Positions 9,889-18,253 are shown, counted from the first letter of the stretch. The stretch is 18,253 nucleotides of DNA from Rodentolepis nana (GCA_900617975.1 UZAE01000783.1:1-18253), one strand, 5' to 3'. Made by a program: numbers and translations. The notes: a model not told the origin generated them from the letters alone.

Positions 9889-11148
9889 GCAGACGGTCAG
9901 TGAATATTTCCGGCAAGCCCCACGACAACTCGTAACTTACGACCTCCCGTGTTTCTTGAAAGTGTTGCGGTCAAAGTTGCCACATTTTATCTCCCTGGAT
10001 AATAAGCGGTCATTTTGTTTTCCGCCAATTGGACAGGCCATAATCTGAATGTGATATAATTTTGTAATGTTCTTCATTCTCGAGTCACCGCGGAGATGTC
10101 AATTAGCGCAGTAAGCGACTTCACCATCGTCAAATTTAATGCTGCAGGAAAAAAGGGTTATGTGTGGGACTTTTGGAATGCGTTGCTTGTGCAGTGCAAT
10201 ACTTTAGCTGAAATGCCAATTTATTTTTGGCTATTTCCGATGGAGGACAAAATATGCACGTAATATGTGCAACAATATTTCCTACTTTTGTGATCGTATC
10301 CCTTTATAATGATTCGTTTTACTTTCATGCGAAATAATTATTGATAAATAACTGTGACAGGGTAGCACTAACTATTCATTCTGAGTGCATTTTCTTTGTG
10401 GTCGTTAAAATTCAATAAATAATGTTAAAATAGCTATAAGAGCTAATGAAATAATAAAAATAAAAATAATAAAAAAATAGCTATCAAGGAAGTGCCTAAA
10501 TCTTAAAGCCTGGTTGTTAACGCATGACAACTTAGAATTATATGTCGCTTAATATTTTCTTGTCCACTGGTCCTTTTTCATCCCTGGTAAAATGGGCATC
10601 TTGTTTCGGAATGGGAGATTATAGTACAATAGAGTTAGCAAAAAATAATAAATTCTTGAAACAAAAAGTAGGAATAAGGTGGATCATCTAATAAAAAACA
10701 AAAGCTTTTAAATAATTCCACAATTTTTAAATTTTTTGTCAGTCCTCTAGTAACAGCTGGGAGAACAATGGCCACTGGCACAATCAGAAAATGTACCTCA
10801 TATTCATATCCTCTGGTGATTCAAAGAAGAATGGTCTTTGTGATCGCTTTCTCTTATTCCTTACCACTCATGAGTCTTTGTCCTTTGTGTCAATCTTTCC
10901 AACATCATATAGATTTCGTGTTATTCATACAGATTTTACTGATTTTCTTTAATATATATGTTATCAAATAACATTCAAAATTATTGGCACTCACAGTAAA
11001 GGCGAAAATTTACCGTTTTAATTGTGGGAATAAAATTGACACCAACAAGCAGTGAGTCCAACAACTGGCACGGAGGATTGGGCCAAACATTTCAAGAACG
11101 CAATGTCAAGGTAACAAAGAGTTTTCCATCGTCCGGTTAGAGAACTCA
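9889..11148. other. Unannotated AT-rich spacer
   Basis: No recognised gene. An A-rich simple stretch (ATAATAAAAATAAAAATAAT) lies around 10450-10480. The 67-codon open frame at 10768-10971 has no recognisable domain. Positions 11149-11162 are the left target-site duplication of the next element S copy. Confidence 0.4.
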
Positions 11149-11162
11149 GGTTGTGCAATACT

Positions 11163-11489
11163 TTATTTGTTTCTAATGGCAGGCGTTATGATAGGTATCA
11201 TTAGCCATTTAGTTGACTTCGTGCTTCACAGAAAGGAAGAGGAACATCAAAGTGGCAAAAGTCGAGATGGGGGGACGGAATAATGATTCACAGACGTAAA
11301 AGAGACAGACAGACACACACAAAGGTAGAAAAAAGGTGAGGTGAGTACTGTAGAAGTAGTCGAATATGAAATGCAGTGGGGTCTTGGTAGTTTGAAGTCA
11401 GAAGTCAACTGCCAGTTAATATGCTTTTTTGCCGTATGTGTATACGTTGCCCAGGTGCACCACGTGGAGGTACGTCTATCGCACACCCC
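11163..11489 (-). mobile_element. Element S, full length, subfamily 2, with perfect 14-bp target-site duplication
   Basis: The best-delimited copy. GGTTGTGCAATACT occurs perfectly at 11149-11162 and 11490-11503 and bounds a 327-bp minus-strand insertion, with the head GGGGTGTGCGATAGACGTACC starting exactly inside the right arm and a CATTAGAAACAAATAAAG tail inside the left arm. It defines the true ends of element S. It belongs to the same subfamily as 3117-3450, sharing GCACCTGGG, CCAAGACCCCACTGCATTTC, GAAGCACGAAGTCAACTAAA and GATACCTATCATAACG. The undamaged duplication suggests a relatively young insertion. The 79-codon minus-strand open frame is a by-product of the repeat. Confidence 0.92.
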
Positions 11490-11507
11490 GGTTGTGCAAT
11501 ACTAACT

Positions 11508-11627
11508 ACCGGTGTTTTTCGAAAATCCTCCCAATGTGGTTAAACGGAAAATTCCATTTCATGAGGCTATTTTTGTGACCAAATAACTGTCCATCTGAAT
11601 AAGCGTCCACTTTCGGAAAACCCCGGT
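11508..11627. repeat. Fold-back / small MITE-like inverted repeat
   Basis: ACCGGTGTTTTTCGAAA (11508-11524) and TTTCGGAAAACCCCGGT (11611-11627) are inverted repeats matching at 15 of 17 positions. They bound a 120-bp unit that could be a small DNA-transposon derivative. I see no clear target-site duplication and no coding capacity. Confidence 0.4.
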
Positions 11628-13487
11628 AAATGGACATTTCGCCTTCAAAATTTCGAATTCTACGACTTGTGCTCTGGATTGCAGCAAATGGTTGTCTGCA
11701 ATGTCCAATGTTTACTGACAGGTATTAGTTAACCAAGAAAAATCAACCTAGCCTCCTCATTTCGTTTGTCCTTTAGATGGTTGAAATAATAACATTTCCT
11801 TGCATACAATTCGCCAGCTCACATTCTTAGCATAGCAATCGAATGCTATATAAAATACATTTAGCTCTCCGGAACCGTTAACTGTGTTCACTCAAGGGGG
11901 GGGACAATTAATTAGACCACTCATGGTGAAACTCAGTAATTTCTGTTCCTGTCGGCCTATGAACTACTTGTGTCATTTCCACCTCAACTGTCTGCCAATA
12001 CACATACACACAGTTTTAATACTATATTTGCTTAATAGGTATAACAATACTCTGTCTGGAAGGGAGAGTTTTTAATTCTTGTCACTATGTGGTCAACAAG
12101 GCATTCCAATGGGGAAATGATAATGAAGGCAACTGAATATAAGGACTGTTTCTATATAAGTGAACTCCAATTCATATTCCATCTTCTTTTGGCACTTATA
12201 TTAGGTCCGTGAAATGTGGTTAAAAATTACCACATTTCAAATATTTCTTGCGGTTTTATTAAAGTAAATCAAATCACATTAAAAATAAGTAAGCGCGTTA
12301 GTTGGGAGACGGTATTATATGATCCTCCATTGAGTGTTTCCTATTCATGTCTCTAAAATCCCTGTCAACTGAATGCACATGAAAAATTTGATAAATGTGA
12401 CTAGCAATGAGAATTTCTAATAATTCAAGGTTTTAGCCGCCTTGGAGCTCATCATTTGTTATAAGTGACTTATCGATTTCTCACGTTATTTAACTTAACA
12501 TATTGATTTGTTCTCTACTCATGGATGTTTCGATTTCCTGCTGTAAGGACGTCGCTTTTTCCCTGTGCTCACCATTTTCGACGTTTTTCTTTTTACTTTG
12601 TGATATTTCTATGCTTAAAGGCTGGAAGAGAGGTAATCTCATTATTTATCCCAATGATGTATTAACAAAGATATCGATGAATTCCAATTATAGCTTTATT
12701 GATACTTTTAGGCTTGCATATCAATTAATAGTTGTAAGTTCCAAGGCCATTTAAAAAAGCGTTATTCAAAACCCCTTCTGGAGTAGTGGCTTCGTGGGGC
12801 CTTCCTAGTGGGAGATAAGAATTCCTCCACCCTCTATGCCAGTCAAGCCCACCCACTGGTAGAAAACAAAGAACTATTAAACGGGATTTATTCTTTGTGA
12901 AATACCGATAGTAAAAATAAAGGCGTTAGAATTTAATATAACTCTTGTTTACTTACTGCTGACCATCTTTAAAGTATACGCATCCTATAAATTGGAATAT
13001 AATTGCTCGGAAATTGAGCATTATTGGATTAGTAACTTACTGCTCGAATTAGGAAAGACATAATTAATGATAACTAGGGTTATATGCAATAAAATAAGGA
13101 TATCAAAATTTTATAGAGCTGAAAAATTCATTTCCTTTTCTCTAAGGTTTACAATTCTGAATGGAACAACGTTTCTACCTAACGGTGACCCAAATACCTT
13201 AATGTCATCCAGGAGTACTGAGATGAATGTTTTTATTTAATTATGTCAAGTTCTTGGTGGTTTGAACAAAAGAAGCTTGTTTGAGTTTTTAAAATCTTTA
13301 CTACCATGTAACTACCCTTCCTTGGGGTCAGAGTCACACATTTCATAATGATTCATGAAATCTCTCTTTGATTCAAAGTGTGAACTTACCTAATTTATGG
13401 AACTTCTAGGTCCTAAACTAAAAGTATCTCCCACTTCTGAACAGCTTTTGGATAGGCTGATGAGGGAATCATTTTAATGGGAACAGT
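11628..13487. other. Unannotated AT-rich spacer
   Basis: No recognised gene. Open frames of 63 codons (11884-12075) and 83 codons (12503-12754) lack domain signatures. A G-rich run lies near 11896. A GC-richer patch at about 12770-12860 (…GTAGTGGCTTCGTGGGGCC…) stands out but matches nothing I know. The hairpin is listed separately. Confidence 0.4.
12210..12239. repeat. Perfect 11-bp hairpin
   Basis: TGAAATGTGGT (12210-12220) and ACCACATTTCA (12229-12239) are exact reverse complements separated by 8 nt. They could form a cruciform or RNA stem-loop. No flanking gene suggests a role. Confidence 0.8.
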
Positions 13488-14295
13488 TATTTATGTAAAA
13501 TGGCAGACTTTATGATAATTATTTTTTATCCCTTTAGTTCACTTCGAGTTTCTCAGAGGGGGAGGAACATCAAAGGCTCAATAGGTCGTGAGAGGGGAGA
13601 GGGGAAGAAGAGTGATTCACCGATGTAAAAGAGACAGATAGACACAAAGGTAGAGAAAAAGTAAGATGAGTACTGTGGAAGTGGTGGAATATGACATACA
13701 GTGGGGGTTGAATATGACATACAGTGGGGTCATGGTAGTTTGAAGTCAGAAATATGACATACAGTGGGGTCATGGTAGTTTGAAGTCAGAGGTCAACTGC
13801 CGGTTTATAGACTTTTTGCCGTGTTAGGGTTAGATCAACTGCCGGTTTATAGACTTTTTTGCCGTATGCGCATACACAATGACATACAGTGGGGTGATGG
13901 TAGTTTGAAGTGAGAAGTTGTGACATATAGTGGGGTGAGGGTAGTTTGAAGTCAGAAGTCCACTGCCGGTTTATAGACTTTTTGCCGTATGAGTATACTT
14001 TGTAACATACAGTGGGGTCATGGTAGTTTGAAGTCAGAAGTCAAGGCATACAGTGGGGTCATGGTAGTTTGAAGTCAGTGGTCAACTATACAGTGGGGTG
14101 ATGGTAGTTTGAAGTGAGAAGTCAACTACCAGTCAATAGACTTTTTTCCGCATAAGTATACGTTGCCCAGGGTGCACCACATGGAGGTTGTAAGTACACG
14201 TTGCCCAGGGTGCACCACGTGGAGGTATGCCGTTTGAGTATACGTTGCCCATTGGTTTATAGACTTGTTTGCCGTATGAGTATACGTTGCCCAGG
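13488..14295 (-). repeat. Rearranged element S array (stuttered partial copies)
   Basis: The low-coordinate end (13488-13700) is a normal element S 3' half: tail, GGAGGAACATC, the GTAAAAGAGACAG block and AGTACTGTGG. Then the consensus stutters. The CATACAGTGGGGTNATGGTAG block occurs about eight times (13690, 13714, 13753, 13880, 13921, 14005, 14046, 14088). The GGTTTATAGACTTTTTTGCCG block and the GTTGCCCAGGGTGCACC head block each recur several times up to 14295. All pieces are on one strand. 13711-13750 and 13751-13790 are a perfect 40-bp tandem. The array ends at CCTGGGCAACG-type sequence without the terminal GGGGTGTGCG. One junction (13822-13832) holds GTTAGGGTTAG, which is foreign to the consensus. 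Confidence 0.85.
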
Positions 14296-14812
14296 TTTAT
14301 ATTATAATTCCAATCTAGCAGCTGTGATACAAACGAGTCTAATTAAGCTACTAAATAATAATAATTCTTGAACAAAGGTTAAGCTATTCAAATTTAGGAA
14401 AATTCCAAATTTGGAGTGGTGTGTGGTAATCACCTTCCTTCATATGTTTTGAGAATATAAAGACACTAAAAGATGGTTCATGTTTGGAAACGGGAAGTCA
14501 CCTGTGCGAGAACAAATGAAAAGGGTGGTCATAATTGAAGTTATCTTCCTGAATGGTGACTATCAGGGAGTATAACTTCAAGTGTGACTATATTGACATG
14601 AACCAGTTTTAAGATCTTTTCATAAATCGATATCACCCAGTTGATTTATATCCATTGACGCCGTTTGCACCAAGCGGACTCACAATATGGAAAAAGTAGT
14701 AATTCACTTAGACATTGGTATCGATGATGTTGATTATACGCATTTATGAACCAAATAGAGGACATCCAGAGACCTAACTATCTGAAAACTCATATTCACT
14801 CACCTCTCACAC
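14296..14812. other. Unannotated AT-rich spacer
   Basis: No gene, repeat or signal recognised. The right end leads into the AT-rich flank of the next element S copy. Confidence 0.4.
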
Positions 14813-14824
14813 GTCATTAATTAA

Positions 14825-15073
14825 TTAATTTATTTTATCAAATGTCAAGCTTAATATTACGTATCAGATGAGTGATTCACCGATGTAAAAGAGACAGACA
14901 CAAAGGTAGAGAAAAAGAAAGATGAGTACGGTGAAAATGGCTGAATATGGCAAACAGTGGGGTGATGGTAGTTTGAAATCAGAAGTCAACTGCTAGTTAA
15001 TAGACGTTTTTGCCTTATGAGTTTACGTTGCCCAGGGTGAACCAAGTAGAGGTTAGTCTATCGTACACCTCCT
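14825..15073 (-). mobile_element. Element S, internally deleted, with target-site duplication
   Basis: Minus-strand copy flanked by GTCATTAATTAA (14813-14824) and GTCTTTAATTAA (15074-15085), which match at 11 of 12 positions. The 5' half is intact up to the GTGATTCACCGATGTAAAAG block. The segment between that block and the tail (GGAGGAACATC, GGGCTTCACAG, GGGCTAATGAT) is replaced by a short diverged join, a deletion of about 75 bp. The head has decayed (GTACACCTCCTG at its boundary). TTAATTAA palindromes in the flanks make the duplication slightly less decisive. Confidence 0.78.
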
Positions 15074-15085
15074 GTCTTTAATTAA

Positions 15086-15656
15086 AACGATTTATTATTC
15101 TCGGTATGAGGTAAATATCAAGTCCTACCCAGTCTTCAGATTTCTATTGTCTCAGCTAATGGAAAGTTTGCTGATCACTCTTAGCAATATTCACTAAATT
15201 CTTATCTACATCTAGCGATAAGTCTATTTGCATACAGACTAGATAGGACGCATCACTTTTCGTTTCTGCTACATTGAGGACGGTGTATTTTGGCATTGAT
15301 TTAGAGTTAAACTGATTTAGGCTCCTCCAATGCCTCAAAGGCTGTCCACTGGAGGCAATGATTTGATCAGTTACAATTGGATATGAGAGCACATCATTCA
15401 GTATACTGATTTGGATTAAGATAGTCTCTGCCAAGTAGGTCATGTGGGCCTAACAGACTTTTTCTGCAGCTAACTTTTTTTGATTTCTTAAGCCAGGTAC
15501 AATAAATGGCTCTGAGTTTTTAAAAAATGCTGGTTATCAATTGAATGATCGGCTAACTAGACAGGTTCATATAAATTCATAATACTATTGCCGTTATAAT
15601 TATAAGGGATTTCAATAGAATGTATTGTCGAACTTGAAAGATTATGATTTTCTTGA
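15086..15656. other. Spacer containing one unrecognised open frame
   Basis: AT-rich except where the minus-strand open frame 15156-15443 lies (separate entry). Nothing else is recognised. Confidence 0.4.
15156..15443 (-). other. Unrecognised 95-codon open frame
   Basis: A minus-strand ATG-to-stop frame of 95 codons, the longest here that lies outside the repeats apart from the 96-codon one at 5200-5490. Its residue mix is protein-like (for example KYTVLNVAETKSDASYLVCM, then QIDLSLDVDKNLV) and not low-complexity, but I recognise no family and see no motif, signal peptide or membrane segment. It could be an exon or decayed transposon fragment. In DNA this AT-rich a chance frame of this length is also possible. 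Confidence 0.2.
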
Positions 15657-15982
15657 GGGGTGTGCGATAGACTTACCTCCACGTGGTGCACCCTGGGCAA
15701 CGTATATTCATACGGCAAAAGGTCTATTAACTGGCAGTTGACTTCTAACTTCAAACTACCATCACCCTTCTCTATGTCATATTCGACTACTTCTACAGTA
15801 CTCAACTCACCTTTTTTCTTCCTTTGTGTCTGTCTCTTTTACATCTTTAAAACACTCTTCTGTTCACCCCCCCCCCTTCTCGACTTTTTTCAATTTTATG
15901 TTCCTCTCCCTCTGTGAACTCTGAAGTCAACTAAAGGGCTAATGATAACTATCAAAACGCCTCCCATTTGATATAAATAAAT
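15657..15982 (+). mobile_element. Element S, full length
   Basis: Plus-strand copy starting GGGGTGTGCGATAGACTTACC and ending CTCCCATTTGATATAAATAAA, with an AATAAA-containing tail. All landmarks are present, and a ten-C run sits at 15867-15876. The flanks offer only weak similarity (GATTTTCTTGAG before, GATATTCGAG after), so the target-site duplication is uncertain. Open frames on both strands across it are by-products of the repeat. Confidence 0.85.
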
Positions 15983-16309
15983 GCTGATATTCGAGTTTCT
16001 CCACTGGCCTTAACGAGGTTACGGATTTATTAACGGGCTTGGGGCTTACAGTAGAAGTATTTTATTTCCATGGTAGAATATTATAGGGGATTGACTGCTA
16101 GCAAGTAAAATAACACCAGATCGATTTTAGTTTGGCCCATTCATATTTTATTGACTAACGGAAACCCCACATTCCTAATGCCTGTTTTAAGGGCGGCTGA
16201 GCTCTGTGAAGTGCAAATATTGTTTATTCTCAAGCCGCGTTAAGTCGTGTTCACAGGAGACTTGGCAGAAACCCAAGGTTTCTGGACAAAACTTATTAGT
16301 CCAACATGT
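15983..16309. other. Unannotated spacer between element S copy and array
   Basis: About 330 bp of mixed composition. The open frame at 16206-16448 starts here but runs into the array and is not considered real. Nothing else is recognised. Confidence 0.4.
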
Positions 16310-16866
16310 GGGGTGTGCGATAGACTTACTTCCACGTGGTGCACCCTGGGCAACGTATACTCCTACGGCAAAAAAGTCTATTAACCGGCAGTTGACTTCT
16401 GACTACTCAAACGGCAAAAAAGTCTATAAACCGGCAGTTGACTTCTGACTGCATGTGGCAAAAAAGTCTATTAATCGGCAGTTGACTTCTGACTTCAAGC
16501 TACCGTGACCTCACTGTATGGCATATTCGACCACTTCCACTGTGCGGCAAAAAAGTCTATAAACCGGCAGTTGACTTCTCACTATCGGCAAAAAAATTCT
16601 ATTAACCGGCAGTTGACTTCTGACTTCAACGGCAAAGTCTATTAACTGGTAGTTGACTTCTCCGCATACGGCAAAAAAGTCTATTAACCGGCAGTTTTCT
16701 TCTCACTTCAAACTACCATGACCCCCCTATATGTCCTACATTCTCATACGGCAAAAAAGTCTATTAACCGGCATTTGACATGACTTCAAACTACAATCAC
16801 CCCACTGTATGTCAAATTCGACTACTTGACTTCAAACTACCATCATCCCACTCTATGCCATATTCG

Positions 16867-17121
16867 TAAATTCGACCACTTCAACAGTACTCATCTTACC
16901 TTTTCTCTTCGACTTCTCACTTCAAACTACCATCACCCCACTGTATGTCAAATTCGACCCCTTCCACAGTACTCACCTCACCTTTGCTCTACTGTCGACT
17001 TCTTCCACAGTACTAACCTCACCTTTTTTCTACCTATTTCTCACTTCAAACTACCATCACCCCACTGTATGTCATATACCTCTGACTTCAAACTACCATC
17101 ACCCCACTGTATGTCATATTT
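16867..17121 (+). repeat. 255-bp perfect direct duplication, first copy
   Basis: By eye, every base from TAAATTCGACC at 16867 to ATGTCATATTT at 17121 is repeated at 17571-17825, an offset of 704 bp. The block itself contains several partial element S units, so it duplicated after the stuttered structure had formed. Confidence 0.9.
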
Positions 17122-17570
17122 CACCACTTCCACAGTACTCACCTCGCCTTTTTTCTACCTTCAGTTGACTCTGACCCCACTGTATGTCATATTCGACTAA
17201 GGCAGTTGACTTCTCACTTCAAACTACCATCACCTCACTTATGTCATATTCGACCCCTTTCACAGTAATCATCTTACCTTACTGTGTCATATTCGACTAC
17301 TTCCACAGTACTCACCTCACCTACAGTTGACTTCTCACTTCAAACTACCATGACCCCACTGTACGGTAGTTGACTTCTGACTTCAAAGACAAAAAAGTCT
17401 ATTGATCGGCAGTTGACTTCTGACTTGCAAAAAGTCTATTGATCGGCAGTTGACTTCTGACTTCAAACTACCATCACCCCACTCTATATCATATTCGACT
17501 ATTTTTACAGTACTCACCTCACCTTTGTCCATATTCGACCATTTCACAGTACTCACCTCACCTTTTTTCT

Positions 17571-17825
17571 TAAATTCGACCACTTCAACAGTACTCATCT
17601 TACCTTTTCTCTTCGACTTCTCACTTCAAACTACCATCACCCCACTGTATGTCAAATTCGACCCCTTCCACAGTACTCACCTCACCTTTGCTCTACTGTC
17701 GACTTCTTCCACAGTACTAACCTCACCTTTTTTCTACCTATTTCTCACTTCAAACTACCATCACCCCACTGTATGTCATATACCTCTGACTTCAAACTAC
17801 CATCACCCCACTGTATGTCATATTT
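17571..17825 (+). repeat. 255-bp perfect direct duplication, second copy
   Basis: This is the second arm of the duplication described at 16867-17121. The identity stops at 17826 (G versus C at 17122), where the second copy continues into a different partial unit. Confidence 0.9.
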
Positions 17826-18000
17826 GACATCTTCCACAGTACTCACCTCACCTTTTTCCTACCTTTTCTAAGCCTCCACAGTACTCATCTTACCTTTTTC
17901 TCTACCTTCGTGTAACACAGTACTCACCTCACCTTTGTTCTACCTTTGTGTCTGTTTAAACTACCATGACCCCACTGTATGTCATATTCGACCCCTTTCA

Positions 18001-18166
18001 CAGTACACACCTCACCTTTTTTCTACCATTGTCTCTCTACAGTATTCACCTCACCTTTGTTCTATCTTTGTGTTTGTCTCTTCCAGTACTCACCTCACCT
18101 TTTTTCTACCATTGTCTCTCTACAGTATTCACCTCACCTTTGTTCTATCTTTGTGTTTGTCTCTTT
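18001..18166 (+). repeat. 83-bp tandem duplication
   Basis: 18001-18083 and 18084-18166 are near-identical (differences near CAGTACA/CAGTACT and CTTC/CTTT). Each unit itself joins two partial element S pieces (CAGTA-CACCTCACCTTTTTT and ACAGTATTCACCTCACC), so this is a higher-order tandem within the array. Confidence 0.85.
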
Positions 18167-18253
18167 CAGTACTCATCTTAACCTTTCTGAGGATTTGTGT
18201 CTGTCTGTCTGTTTTAAATCTGAGAATCACTCTTCTATTCCCCCTCTCGAATT

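Larger units (their letters stand above)
16310..18253 (+). repeat. Large rearranged element S array, runs off the window
   Basis: The array opens with an ordinary element S head (GGGGTGTGCGATAGACTTAC at 16310), then stutters for at least 1.9 kb in one orientation. The GGCAAAAAAGTC block restarts at about 16367, 16413, 16457, 16546, 16587, 16631, 16670 and 16750. The ACTACCATCACCCCACTGTA block then dominates (about 14 copies), along with the CAGTACTCACCTCACC block (about 19 variants). Near 17388 and 17427 the array jumps back to the GGCAAAAAAGTC region before advancing again. By 18182-18253 it reaches the later consensus (GTCTGTCTGT, GAGAATCACTCTTC, CCCCCTCTCGAATT). Unit lengths vary from about 25 to 90 bp, so it is not a simple satellite. 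The 124- and 125-codon open frames here are made of the repeat. Confidence 0.88.

Noticed and set aside
16826..17827. Open frames of 124 and 125 codons on the plus strand (16826-17200 and 17450-17827)
   Set aside because: They are made of repeated element S blocks (PSPHCMSY and STVLTSPFF-type phrases). Their similarity to each other comes from the DNA repeat and there is no independent coding evidence.
16310..18253. CRISPR-like or regular satellite array
   Set aside because: Unit lengths and content vary widely, there are no unique spacers, and the pieces come from neighbouring positions of one consensus.

Overview
This window looks like gene-poor nuclear DNA from an animal. It is AT-rich, carries (CT)n, (TA)n and (GT)n microsatellites and long C/G homopolymers, and shows no bacterial-style gene packing. 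I found no convincing host gene, tRNA, rRNA or CRISPR. The one fragment of recognisable protein is the C-terminal end of a non-LTR (LINE) reverse transcriptase at about 7862-8107 on the minus strand. Its wording (…DVAEFRLCTGHDC…, then a CPLC…HLIRC knuckle) resembles elements I know from arthropods, so an arthropod is my best guess; the species cannot be told from this sequence.

The window is dominated by one dispersed element of about 310-330 bp, called 'element S' here. It begins GGGGTGTGCGATAGACTTACC and ends in an AT-rich tail (…CCATTTGATAAATAAA-like). There are eleven insertions on both strands. Single copies lie at 92-405 (-), 1081-1394 (+), 1650-1899 (+, 5'-truncated), 3117-3450 (+), 6129-6457 (-), 8768-9085 (-), 11163-11489 (-), 14825-15073 (-) and 15657-15982 (+). 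Two are rearranged arrays, at 13488-14295 (-) and 16310 to the window end (+). Variable-length target-site duplications (14/14, 11/12, 11/12 and 14/18 bp) flank four copies, which indicates retrotransposition. Element S therefore behaves as a SINE or other short non-autonomous retroposon. I see no clear tRNA-, 5S- or 7SL-type promoter in it.

The LINE remnant (7761-8108) is 5'-truncated, has two in-frame stops, and is bracketed by a perfect 15-bp direct repeat (ATTAGCCTTTATCAT). Its 3' UTR ends in a sequence closely matching the last ~80 bp of element S. The simplest reading is that element S borrowed the 3' tail of this LINE family and is mobilised by it.

The two arrays consist of many overlapping partial copies of element S, all in one orientation. 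They advance through the consensus with repeated back-jumps ('stutter'). The larger array also holds a perfect 255-bp direct duplication (16867-17121 = 17571-17825) and an 83-bp tandem duplication. Minor features are a probable piggyBac-type MITE (9656-9884), a fold-back element (11508-11627), a perfect hairpin (12210-12239) and two unrecognised minus-strand open frames. The remaining spans hold nothing I can annotate.
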